Positions 19,504 to 28,501 of a DNA stretch of 64,000 bases are shown here, piece after piece. The first letter of the stretch is position 1. Each line of letters begins with the position of its first letter. The position numbers were made by a program, and so were the translations under genes. Origin of the DNA: Bacteroidota bacterium (lineage in GTDB: Bacteria > Bacteroidota > Bacteroidia > Chitinophagales > Chitinophagaceae); contig JAEWKC010000021.1 in the NCBI GenBank assembly GCA_023386235.1, positions 1 through 64,000 on the forward strand, in the 5' to 3' direction. The notes beneath the pieces were generated by a model, which was given only the letters and a program-made list of their open reading frames with translations, had not been told where the DNA came from and made no database searches.

Positions 19504-20640
19504 TTAAAATATCCACTTTGTATCTATTTTCCTCAGCACCAGGCTGTAGGTAAACCCTTTATTGTTTTTCGTATTTGTTTCATAGAGGCAATAAACATTT
19601 CCTTTTTTATCAACTGTCAGGTCGCTATAGCCGGAAGCGCCGGGATTCAACACTTTTTGTAAAGGCCAGGTTTCCCCCTCGTCAAAAGAAACTTTAGCGG
19701 TGAGATTCTGTCGCGGGTGTTTTTCAATATGCTCGCTGTCAGGATTTACAAATAATAAAGCATGTTTTCTGTTTTTCTTCAGCGATACAATACTTGCCAT
19801 ACAGGTGGGATCAAACAATTCTTCTTCAAAACGTATGTTGCTCCAGTTGTCTATCCCGCTTTTACTTGTGCTAAATGCACGCCTTTTAATAGCAGACGGA
19901 TTACGTATGCTTAACAGTACCGAGCCGTCAGGAAGCAACACAGGCATACTTTCATTCGGATCTTTTATCTCTTTGGAATTATCAGCAACGATCTCTCCTC
20001 GCTGCCATGTTTTGCCGTAATCATCGCTGTAAATGGTAGAAACGCATGAAGGATGATGACTGCGGCGTGGTGTAAGCCTGTCAGAATTAGCCAGCCAGAC
20101 AGCAGCAAGCAGTCTTCCATTATTCATTTGAATACCGTGTCCCGGCCCGGGAGCAAGTACCTTCCAATCGTATTCCGGTTTAAACTTATCAAATGCGTAT
20201 GTAATTTCAACGGGTTGCGACCAGGTGCGGCCATCATCTTTTGAAACAATATGGTATGCCCTGGCATAATCTTTCTGATATAATAAATGTATTGTACCCC
20301 GATCATCAACAATAGGTGTAGGATTGCCTACAGGCGCGCCTTTCATACGATCTAATATCTGAATGGCTGCCCATGTTTTACCACCATCAATGCTTCTTCT
20401 CATGATCAGATTCATATCGGCCCAATCGCTGGCTGTTCCTATTCTTCCTTCGCAAAAAGCCAACAGCGTGCCTTTATTCGTAGCTACTAAAGCAGGAATG
20501 CGCGTGGAGGCGTAGGTTTCGTCGGGTTGAAAGACAACAACATCATCTACAAAGTCCGAATGGATGCCCGGCACATTTTGCACACTACAGGATAAGAATG
20601 ACACATAATAAATAAGAATTATAATTTTCCAGTACTTCAT
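19504..20640 (-). CDS. GH33 exo-alpha-sialidase, lipoprotein
   Basis: 378 residues with a lipoprotein signal (Cys18 in SFLSC), then a six-bladed sialidase propeller. The arginine triad looks complete: Arg47 in TRIPAL, Arg in LLSIRNPS, and Arg in HPRQNL. The nucleophile Tyr lies in GYSDLTV with its Glu partner in CLYE. Four Asp-boxes are visible (SIDGGKTW, SKDDGRTW, SDDYGKTW, SFDEGETW). It hydrolyses terminal alpha-linked sialic acid at the cell envelope. It lies directly before nanA, so released sugar and catabolism are co-expressed. No carbohydrate-binding module is attached. Confidence 0.93.
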   Translation of the reverse strand: MKYWKIIILIYYVSFLSCSVQNVPGIHSDFVDDVVVFQPDETYASTRIPALVATNKGTLLAFCEGRIGTASDWADMNLIMRRSIDGGKTWAAIQILDRMKGAPVGNPTPIVDDRGTIHLLYQKDYARAYHIVSKDDGRTWSQPVEITYAFDKFKPEYDWKVLAPGPGHGIQMNNGRLLAAVWLANSDRLTPRRSHHPSCVSTIYSDDYGKTWQRGEIVADNSKEIKDPNESMPVLLPDGSVLLSIRNPSAIKRRAFSTSKSGIDNWSNIRFEEELFDPTCMASIVSLKKNRKHALLFVNPDSEHIEKHPRQNLTAKVSFDEGETWPLQKVLNPGASGYSDLTVDKKGNVYCLYETNTKNNKGFTYSLVLRKIDTKWIF

Positions 20641-20685
20641 TTTTTTTTCTTTAATAAAATTTCTATTAGCATAAAACTTAGCAGT

Positions 20686-22590
20686 CTATGGTTTTTTTCT
20701 ATAAACTACAATACCTTCCCGCGGGCTTTCAACACCCCCTTCACCAACAATTATAATTGTTCCATCATCCAGAGCCACAGCATCTAAGAAGCCTATAGGA
20801 GAACTGTATGAATGGTAAGCAGTTTTTGTAAACAGCCTGGAAGAATTATCAAACGTAGCTCCTCCGTTTTGGCTTGTAAATAAATATGGTGTTACGGCAA
20901 AAACAGGGCTGTTGTACGTGTCCGGATCCGACTCTCTTCCGGTCGGATTAATAAGATGAATTTTTCCGCTCAGATCTTTTACCGTTACTCCCTGATACAT
21001 GTGACCATAATCTAATGTACTAACTCCGGCTCCAATATTTGTGGCCGAAGACCATGTTTTACCACCATCAATGCTATGAGAAACGAGTTTATTGCGAGGA
21101 GTGCTGCCGCTATGCGTGAGTACCATCATCAACCTAGTATCGCTAAGCTCTACTATTGAACCGAAGCGAAGGTTACTACCGGGAACCGCATTACTAACCT
21201 TCCAACTTACACCTTCATCATCGGAATAAGCAACTTTAATTACATTTCCTCCATAAACAACAGGCATGACCAATCGTTTATTATAAACGGCAGATGTTAG
21301 TTCAATTCCATGACCCGGTCCACTCCTGAAATACCCGGCATTATCTTTCAATGAAGTTGTAATTTCAACTGGCGGGCTCCAGGAGTTGCCATTATCCGTT
21401 GAAACCATCTGATAAACTTTTTGGGCAGATTGATTATAAACATAATTATTATTTACCAAAGTTGATGGAATTGAGCTATAATGTAGAATGATCTTTCCAT
21501 TATCCGTTGAAACCACCTGAGGAAATGCAAAAGTTTCCGAAGAGTTTTGACCGGCAATTACGGAAATCTGATCGGACCAAGAAATGCCCCCATCAGTTGA
21601 CCTCTTCATGATAATATCACAATTTCCTACCGGTATCGTATTCTGTGCGATTCTTTCGCCCGCAAATGTTGGTAACGATCTGCCTTCAGCAAACAATAAT
21701 AAATTACCATTAGCTGCTTTTGCCAGAGCCGGGGCCTGTATTCTGTTATAATTTTCTTCATTTTCATGCATGGCAAAATCTACAGTGTACATGTCGTTAC
21801 TTTCAATATAAAAATCATGAACAGTAATAAAATTTCTCCACGGCCTGATAACAGGTGTAAAATAATAAGTTTGTTCATTAGGAAGCTTAAACTGAAAACA
21901 CAGGGTTCCGTTTACCAAAATGTAAAACAGTCCGTCGTGAATTACAATTTCAAAATCGGCAGGAACTCCCGGGACAATAACTTCATTTACCGTTGGCCAG
22001 CCTAGATCGGGATTCACTGAAACTCCCTGCCGACCATATAGATCAACGAAAAAAGTTGGTGCAATATTCGAGAATCCATCAAATCCGAATATGAACTCGC
22101 CGCCTGTTTCCCAGCTCTTTCCCAATAAAAAACCCGCGGCGGTTCCACTAAAAGTACCTAAAGTAAATTTTGTGTACATATAAAAACTCTTTCCGGGACC
22201 TACAGGCACAAAATATTTTGAATACACCCAGTTATTCCTATAACTGTTGGGATTACCTCCAAAATGATCTTTATCCGATACCGGATAAAAATTCCTGTGC
22301 GGAATCAAACGATAACCATTTGTCTGCTTCTCCCACGAAATTGTATCGCCTGCTGCATAAAAGTCAGTATATCCTTTAAACAGTATTTTGTCATTCTCAG
22401 GTATACCATTTTTCATTAGCCAGACTCCTGCATTCCGGCTCTTATCAAACGGAAAAGGCAGCGAATCTGCTCTTCTGATTGTGGTGTCTTCATAAGGTCC
22501 TGGAAAATCAAAATGTTGTTCTTTATAACAGCCCGTAAGAAGCAGGCTTACTAGTAAAAAATTTACAGCGTTGATTATAAAACTCTTCAT
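20686..22590 (-). CDS. Divergent sialidase-fold (BNR) lipoprotein with N-terminal jelly-roll domain
   Basis: 634 residues: lipoprotein signal (Cys21), an N-terminal region of about 60-270 that looks like a concanavalin/LamG-type sandwich (EFIFGFDGF, ADFEIVIHDGLFYILVNG), then a BNR propeller from about 275 with Asp-boxes STDGGISW, STDNGNSW, SDDEGVSW and SIDGGKTW. The usual FRIP motif is replaced by NRIQAPAL (283-289), and the second-arginine segment usually read as LNMRSN is MVLTHSGS. Two of three triad arginines therefore appear substituted or shifted. A Tyr remains in SYSSPIG. It may be a sialidase with altered specificity, a binding protein or a different glycosidase. The four other sialidases here keep the triad. 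Confidence 0.82.
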   Translation of the reverse strand: MKSFIINAVNFLLVSLLLTGCYKEQHFDFPGPYEDTTIRRADSLPFPFDKSRNAGVWLMKNGIPENDKILFKGYTDFYAAGDTISWEKQTNGYRLIPHRNFYPVSDKDHFGGNPNSYRNNWVYSKYFVPVGPGKSFYMYTKFTLGTFSGTAAGFLLGKSWETGGEFIFGFDGFSNIAPTFFVDLYGRQGVSVNPDLGWPTVNEVIVPGVPADFEIVIHDGLFYILVNGTLCFQFKLPNEQTYYFTPVIRPWRNFITVHDFYIESNDMYTVDFAMHENEENYNRIQAPALAKAANGNLLLFAEGRSLPTFAGERIAQNTIPVGNCDIIMKRSTDGGISWSDQISVIAGQNSSETFAFPQVVSTDNGKIILHYSSIPSTLVNNNYVYNQSAQKVYQMVSTDNGNSWSPPVEITTSLKDNAGYFRSGPGHGIELTSAVYNKRLVMPVVYGGNVIKVAYSDDEGVSWKVSNAVPGSNLRFGSIVELSDTRLMMVLTHSGSTPRNKLVSHSIDGGKTWSSATNIGAGVSTLDYGHMYQGVTVKDLSGKIHLINPTGRESDPDTYNSPVFAVTPYLFTSQNGGATFDNSSRLFTKTAYHSYSSPIGFLDAVALDDGTIIIVGEGGVESPREGIVVYRKKP

Positions 22591-22649
22591 TTCTTGATAA
22601 ATTTTAATATTTGAATAATTTCTCTTTCACTACAATTACTTTCACTCAT

Positions 22650-24200
22650 TTAGAATGCCCCGGGAATATACCAGTTCTGTTCATCCTGTAAATATGCTTG
22701 TATCTGTGCCTGCATATTTGTTGGGTATTTTAACGCTACTCTTTCTGCAAGCATATTTCTACCTGTTATTTTAGACCATAACATCAGGTCGTACCATCTT
22801 TTTCCTTCAAACGCAAACTCACGCGCTCTTTCTTTAAATATCATATTCAGCATAAATTCTTTATTCCTATAATCTATTTCTTCCGGCAGCAATCGCTTCT
22901 GGCCGCGAGCTTCACGAAGCATATTAATAAAGTTGAAAGCCGTGGCGTAATTATCAAGCATCAGGTCCGACAAGGCTTTTAAAAGATAGGCATCGGCACT
23001 CCTGAAAATCTGCCAGCTTCCATCACTCTGATAGGCAGGGCGCCTGCTTGTAACATTGTCTTTGCCTATATATTTCCATATTGCGGTATCGTTCCGAATA
23101 ACTTTATAACTAAAAGATTTACGAATATCATCATTATCAGAAAAAACGCTGTCAACCACCATAGAAACCGGCTTTAAGTAATACTTACCGCCTTCCGCAG
23201 CAACCGGAGAGGTGAACTCCTGTAACCGGTTGCTCTCGAAACTTCTCTGATATTGATAGCCAAGTAAAAACATGGAATGAAGAGAAGCATAAGAGCCTGT
23301 AAACTGATTTATCCAAGTGCCCGAAGTGCCGAGCGAATAATTATTATTTACAATCGGAGAATTACTAAAAGCAGAAGCAGACTCATATTCGCCTAACCAA
23401 ATGGCAACTTCCGCAGCAAAAGTAACCGCTGCTGCCTGCGAAACGCGGCCATAAAGCTCTTGGGCAGGAAGATTATTTCTATTCCACCTATAATCCACCG
23501 GTATAATACCTAATACAGCTAATACGTCGTTATAGATCATTAGCCATACCTGTTGCTTGTTTTGGGGATAATGATACAGACCACGAATCTCATCAGCCGT
23601 CAATGCCATTGTTTCTCTGGTAACCGTGTCGCCTTTTTCGTTTACAAATCTGATTTTTTCAGCATAGTCGCTAGTGATGACCGGAAATTTATCGAAAGTA
23701 CGTACTAGCATATAATAACAAAAAGCGCGCAGCAACAGAGCTTCTCCATAATATGCGCCGGCATCTCTATCCAGTATTTTATCATCCAGCTTCATTACAT
23801 CGTACACTTTTTCTAATTGCCGGTTACAACGGGCTATTGTTTTATAAATACCCGCATAATTACTGTAAGGATTGCTCGCACTTACATTGTTCATTACAAA
23901 TTCATTAATGTAAGGATCGGGCTCCAATTGTCCTGTTGTAACCATATCGGCTCTTGCGTCTCCCCAAAGCAAAAATTTATGTACTTCCTCGGAAAGAGGT
24001 TTGTACATTCCAATTGCCGCAGCATTAAGATCTTCTCTGTTTTTATTGAAATCGTCTTCCCTGATAACATTTTCAGGACCTAATTCAAAAAACTTTTTAC
24101 AGGATGGAGTAATTAAGAACCCGAATACAATAACAAATCCTGTCACCAAGCGTAGAATGCGCTGCTGATGTTTTATTATTTTATTGATATTATGGAGCAT
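22650..24200 (-). CDS. SusD-like outer-membrane lipoprotein (sialic-acid locus, second pair)
   Basis: 516 residues. The signal peptide has a rather long n-region and a lipobox Cys34 (ITPSCKKFFELGPENV). SusD features include EALLLRAFCYYMLVRTFDKFPVI, SADAYLLKALSDLML and KERAREFAFEGKRWYDLMLW. It is the lid/glycan-binding partner of the SusC at 24220-27018, 19 bp upstream. In Tannerella forsythia the equivalent protein (NanU) binds sialic acid; the same role is plausible here by context only. A sialidase-fold gene follows 59 bp downstream. Confidence 0.94.
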   Translation of the reverse strand: MLHNINKIIKHQQRILRLVTGFVIVFGFLITPSCKKFFELGPENVIREDDFNKNREDLNAAAIGMYKPLSEEVHKFLLWGDARADMVTTGQLEPDPYINEFVMNNVSASNPYSNYAGIYKTIARCNRQLEKVYDVMKLDDKILDRDAGAYYGEALLLRAFCYYMLVRTFDKFPVITSDYAEKIRFVNEKGDTVTRETMALTADEIRGLYHYPQNKQQVWLMIYNDVLAVLGIIPVDYRWNRNNLPAQELYGRVSQAAAVTFAAEVAIWLGEYESASAFSNSPIVNNNYSLGTSGTWINQFTGSYASLHSMFLLGYQYQRSFESNRLQEFTSPVAAEGGKYYLKPVSMVVDSVFSDNDDIRKSFSYKVIRNDTAIWKYIGKDNVTSRRPAYQSDGSWQIFRSADAYLLKALSDLMLDNYATAFNFINMLREARGQKRLLPEEIDYRNKEFMLNMIFKERAREFAFEGKRWYDLMLWSKITGRNMLAERVALKYPTNMQAQIQAYLQDEQNWYIPGAF

Positions 24201-24219
24201 TTTTTACATTTTTAATTTT

Positions 24220-27018
24220 TTATAACGAAGCTTTTATACCGAAAAGTAAAACACGCGGAAGCGGCGATGCCCCGAAATCAATTCCTCTAATCAAAGGATG
24301 AAATGAAGAAACAATTTCAGGATCTGCACCACTGTATTTTGTAAAAGTGAGCAGGTTCTCCCCCGTTATACTAATCTGTAAATTTTTTATGAATTTGATG
24401 CGCTCTGCAAGAGGGACTTCATAACTTATAGTAGCACTTTTTAGTCGTATATAGCTACCGTCTTCAATCCAGAGATCAGATGCTACACCATTGCCCGAAG
24501 GATCATTGAATGCAGATCGGCTTAAACCCACTCCAGGGGATGTCTCTGAACGGAATCTACCATTTACATCAGAAGACTGATTTGAAAAATCGCTCATCAT
24601 GTGCATCTTCTGTTTGAAACGATTATAAATATCCTGTCCGTAGGCATAGTTGAACTTAGCATACAACGACAATCCTTTATAAGAGCCGGAAGTGCCGAAA
24701 CCGCCGAAAAATCTAGGCAGCGCCGAGCCGATTATTTGTTTGTCCTGCTCATTTATTTTGGCGTCCCCATTTATATCTTCTATGATGTAATCTCCCGACT
24801 GGTACCTTGCTCCATCTGCCTTGTTGAGATTTATGTTGCCGGAAGATTGAAACACGCCCAGCACTTTGTATCCATAGAACGACGACATTTTTTCTTTAGG
24901 CCAGGCTATACCTTCCACATTATCTAACGAGTGTATAATATTTCCATTGGGCAATTCATCTATCACATTATTCAATGTTGAGACATTGCCGTTGATGATC
25001 CAGCCGAAGTCTTTATGTTCAACAACCTTTACAGTAAACCCGGCTTCTAAACCCTGCGAAATAATGGCGCCGTTGTTTTCAAATTGAAAATCTAATCCTA
25101 TTTCAACCGGAATTGCTTTATAAGTAATCAGATCTGATGTTTTCCGATAATAATACCCTGCATCTAAAACCACTCTGTTGTTTAAAATGTGTGCCGTAAG
25201 CCCGCCATCGAATGTTGTGGTTTTTTCCGGACCGATATTTTCATTAGCCACATTTCCCAAATAAGCTCCTCCATATCCGAAATAATTAGCAGGATAATAT
25301 AAATTATAATGATAATAATTTCTTACATCATGGTTACCGCTCATTCCCCAACCGGCGCGTAATAACAGCCTGTTAGGCTTGACCCGTTGAAACAAATCTC
25401 CTGCAATTTTTAATCCCGGATAAAAATTCCACCTGCCTTTAGGTCCAAAATTTGATATACCTTCTGCATTCAGATTCGCTGCAATTAAAATTCTTTCTTT
25501 CAAATCCATTTCACCTCTGGCATAAAAAGTCATCAGGTTGTAGCGGAACTTTGTATTAGAGATACTGTCTGCTATACCCTGTTGCAGGGTTTCATAATCG
25601 TCGGTACCGGCATTTACTTTTCTTGCATAAACCGATCTTTCTTCATAAGTTTCAATCCATGCGCCTATTTTACCTGAGTATTTCCCCCAACTGTTCCAAC
25701 TCCCTGTTTTGTTTAAATATGTATTCCACAACAAGGTAAATTCGCTTGAGTTTCTTTTAGAGTTTTGTCGTATCCGGTACTCATCGTTCACAATACCCAG
25801 CGCCGGCCTGTATTGTCTTTCCTGCATATTAAGGTAGCTAACAGACATAGCAGAATTTAAAAATAAGTCGCCGGCTACTTGCCATTTAGCTCCTATCAGA
25901 CCATCCACCCTGTTTTCTTCATTATTATTTTTCATATTGTTTACCAACGCCCAAGGATTACTTTTGCCCAGTTCGTCAACGTTAGCCAACAAATTGGTTT
26001 TAGTACCATCCGTGTTATAAGCATCTTTTCCTAAGAAAGGAGCTTTAGTAGCGGCAACATAAGTGGGATGTACATCCCAGTTATAGCCCTGATCGAAATA
26101 ATTATATGTAATATTTGAATAAGACAAGTTATTTGTAATTTCAAAACACGGCGAAAGTTTATAATCAAGATTGAATCTTAAACTTACGCGATCTAGACCC
26201 GCATTCTGAAGCATTTCTTCTTTATTAGTGTAGCCAACGCTAAAGAGGTAGTTTGCGTCTCCGTCACCACCTTTCAGACTTAAATAATAGTCTCGGGAAT
26301 GCGCTTTTCTGGAGATTAGGTTTATCCAATCGGTATTATTAGAATATTGTGGCGAAGACGAATTAAAAACAGGGTTGGCTTGTATCTCCTCGTCAGAATA
26401 ATTATTTTCTTTCATTATGTTTCGCAGATAGGTTCTAAATGCGCCGGCATCCATTCTTTCTACTTTGTGTACATTAGATGATATTCCGTAATTTGCTTTG
26501 AAGTCAATTTTTGTTCCTCCAAATTCACCACGTTTTGTGGTTAAATAGATTGCCCCGTTTGTTCCGCGTCCTCCTACTTCTGACAAATCCATTGCAGCTG
26601 CTGCAACATGAATATGGTCAATATCATTAGGGTTTACAAAGCCAAACCGAGTAGGTTCATAAACAGATAGAAAAGGAGGAAGCGCACGCAAATATTTTAC
26701 AGGAATTCCATCTACAAACACTTGCGGAGCGGGATTCAGATTAATGGTATTTATGCCTCTTATCATTAATAACGGTGCTGAAGCTATGGAGCCCGCCTCC
26801 GTAGCGTACACTCCGGGCGTTCCGGGCAATAATTCTGCAAAAGAAACGGCATCGCTTTTTACAGGAAGTTGTGCATTGCCTACAGAATCTGTTCGTATAT
26901 TGCTTCCGGTGTCTTGCCCGGACCTTGCAGTATCCTGTGCATGTAAAAGCGGGCATGTAAAACACAATACTGCCGATAAAGCCACTGCCGATAAAAAGTA
27001 CTTCTGTCCTGATTTCAT
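24220..27018 (-). CDS. SusC-like TonB-dependent receptor, short form with atypical plug
   Basis: 932 residues: signal peptide (about 1-27, LLHAQ), plug (about 55-165) and barrel ending LLFGIKASL. There is no carboxypeptidase-regulatory-like domain. The plug keeps LLMIRGINTINLNPAPQVFVDG, but the SusC block normally reading VLKDASATAIYGSRGANG is DHIHVAAAAMDLSEVGGRGTNG. The barrel has the usual SusC features such as YKSGDYIIEDINGDAKINEQDKQIIG-like calcium loops. It is the second SusC of the sialic-acid locus, following a FAS1 lipoprotein by 14 bp and preceding SusD by 19 bp. Sialylated glycan import is inferred from context. Confidence 0.92.
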   Translation of the reverse strand: MKSGQKYFLSAVALSAVLCFTCPLLHAQDTARSGQDTGSNIRTDSVGNAQLPVKSDAVSFAELLPGTPGVYATEAGSIASAPLLMIRGINTINLNPAPQVFVDGIPVKYLRALPPFLSVYEPTRFGFVNPNDIDHIHVAAAAMDLSEVGGRGTNGAIYLTTKRGEFGGTKIDFKANYGISSNVHKVERMDAGAFRTYLRNIMKENNYSDEEIQANPVFNSSSPQYSNNTDWINLISRKAHSRDYYLSLKGGDGDANYLFSVGYTNKEEMLQNAGLDRVSLRFNLDYKLSPCFEITNNLSYSNITYNYFDQGYNWDVHPTYVAATKAPFLGKDAYNTDGTKTNLLANVDELGKSNPWALVNNMKNNNEENRVDGLIGAKWQVAGDLFLNSAMSVSYLNMQERQYRPALGIVNDEYRIRQNSKRNSSEFTLLWNTYLNKTGSWNSWGKYSGKIGAWIETYEERSVYARKVNAGTDDYETLQQGIADSISNTKFRYNLMTFYARGEMDLKERILIAANLNAEGISNFGPKGRWNFYPGLKIAGDLFQRVKPNRLLLRAGWGMSGNHDVRNYYHYNLYYPANYFGYGGAYLGNVANENIGPEKTTTFDGGLTAHILNNRVVLDAGYYYRKTSDLITYKAIPVEIGLDFQFENNGAIISQGLEAGFTVKVVEHKDFGWIINGNVSTLNNVIDELPNGNIIHSLDNVEGIAWPKEKMSSFYGYKVLGVFQSSGNINLNKADGARYQSGDYIIEDINGDAKINEQDKQIIGSALPRFFGGFGTSGSYKGLSLYAKFNYAYGQDIYNRFKQKMHMMSDFSNQSSDVNGRFRSETSPGVGLSRSAFNDPSGNGVASDLWIEDGSYIRLKSATISYEVPLAERIKFIKNLQISITGENLLTFTKYSGADPEIVSSFHPLIRGIDFGASPLPRVLLFGIKASL

Positions 27019-27032
27019 TATTAATAATATTT

Positions 27033-28472
27033 TTAATTGGTAATTGGTATCAGCTCAAGTATATCGGGTAGCAGGTCGCAACAATATCCCGGATTTTTAT
27101 TAGATCCAAAATCGCTGAAAACAAAATATAATTTTACGTCTGAGCGTTCGTCAACTGTAATGTCTCCACAATAATTAAATATAAAGTAATTATATTCTTC
27201 AAATGTGCCGTCTGAAACAGCCATATTGATATTTTCTTTGATAATCTGGTTGTTATAAATCGTCAGGAACTTGCCTCTCATGGCGGCTGCCCGGTGTATA
27301 ATTCTTATTCTGTAATTTCCGCGTGGCACATCCGGTACAGTCAGCCAGAAATAATCTCCTACCTGGCGGGCATCGAATTGTACTATTTTCAGTTCCCTGT
27401 TCTGATGATAACTCTGTGTTCCTGTATTGAGCAGGATTCGGGCGGGAGCTTCGGCAAATATATTTTGTCCGCCATGTGGGCTTCCGGGCGGATAGAGGTT
27501 GAATCTGATTTTGGCAGGAACGGATTCGGTAATAACAAGTAGTGTATCAAGTGTGTGATAGATGCCGTTGCTATTCACTTTATCAATACCATATTCTCTT
27601 GACTGATTGAATGGAAAATGATTGTTTATAAAATATTGGCCATAAGCATCAACATTAAAACTCAAAGACTCTTTATCGTAAAGAGGATAAATTCTTTGTG
27701 CTGTAAGCATATTTAAAAAGTAGGCTGAATCAGGAATGATGTGATATTTTGCCCATTCATCAATGTCGGGTATTGCTTCCCGGGAAAAATTGCTTTTAGC
27801 AAGCGCTTCATCGCTTTCTATCAATAAAGTTATCGCGCTGTCTTTTAAGTACTTTGTATATCCGAGTTCTTCAAAAATATTCAGCATTGTATTATACTTT
27901 CCCGATTCCACAATAGCATCATAAACAGAATTCAACGGCGGAATTATCACTTCGTCAATAATATTCACGTATCCGTTGGCAAATTCAATATTATATTCTC
28001 TGATTGTTGCAAGGTTATTGAGCTTGATAGCAGCATAAGTTTCGGAAACATCTGCTACCATATATTTATTATTATAGGAAGTAAAATATGGAAGAGGACC
28101 GTGCTCAAACTCATTGGTATTAATTTTTCTGTCTAAAAGATGATACCTGAAATAGTTGAGCCAGTAGGCGGGCTCCATATCTCTTATAGAGGTTATGCGT
28201 TTTCCTTTTACCGACAAGCTGGCAAATAAGCGACCAAACGCCTCGTTATTTGGAATAAATGCCGTATAGGTTCCTGCTGTTTTCAACAGACTTCGCTGCC
28301 CCACATAATCTATCAACTCCTTATAAATACTAAGGTCTTCACGACTGTCAATATAATCCATTATCTGCAACCTGTCATTACTGTCGTATCTTGCTCCCGA
28401 AAATTTTTTATCGCATTGCTGAAAACTTACGGTTAACAAGAGAAGTATTAAAAAGAAATGTATGCGTTTCAT
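27033..28472 (-). CDS. FAS1 (fasciclin) domain lipoprotein in SusCD operon
   Basis: 479 residues with lipobox Cys20 (SFQQCDKKF). Two fasciclin-like domains can be traced. The first is at about 35-165 (YTAFIPNNEAFGRL, YFRYHLLDRKI, VNIIDEVIIPP). The second is at about 170-310 (ITLLIESDEALAKSNF, YHIIPDSAYFL, NGIYHTLDTLLVI). A C-terminal beta-rich region of about 315-479 is unassigned. FAS1 domains mediate adhesion or ligand contacts in other proteins. Position between SusD (29 bp upstream) and SusC (14 bp downstream) suggests an accessory surface protein of the second transporter. A comparable FAS1 gene precedes the first SusC too. No catalytic motif is visible. Confidence 0.82.
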   Translation of the reverse strand: MKRIHFFLILLLLTVSFQQCDKKFSGARYDSNDRLQIMDYIDSREDLSIYKELIDYVGQRSLLKTAGTYTAFIPNNEAFGRLFASLSVKGKRITSIRDMEPAYWLNYFRYHLLDRKINTNEFEHGPLPYFTSYNNKYMVADVSETYAAIKLNNLATIREYNIEFANGYVNIIDEVIIPPLNSVYDAIVESGKYNTMLNIFEELGYTKYLKDSAITLLIESDEALAKSNFSREAIPDIDEWAKYHIIPDSAYFLNMLTAQRIYPLYDKESLSFNVDAYGQYFINNHFPFNQSREYGIDKVNSNGIYHTLDTLLVITESVPAKIRFNLYPPGSPHGGQNIFAEAPARILLNTGTQSYHQNRELKIVQFDARQVGDYFWLTVPDVPRGNYRIRIIHRAAAMRGKFLTIYNNQIIKENINMAVSDGTFEEYNYFIFNYCGDITVDERSDVKLYFVFSDFGSNKNPGYCCDLLPDILELIPITN

Positions 28473-28501
28473 AGTAGTACTCTTTTTATTAATGAGTCTG
28501 T

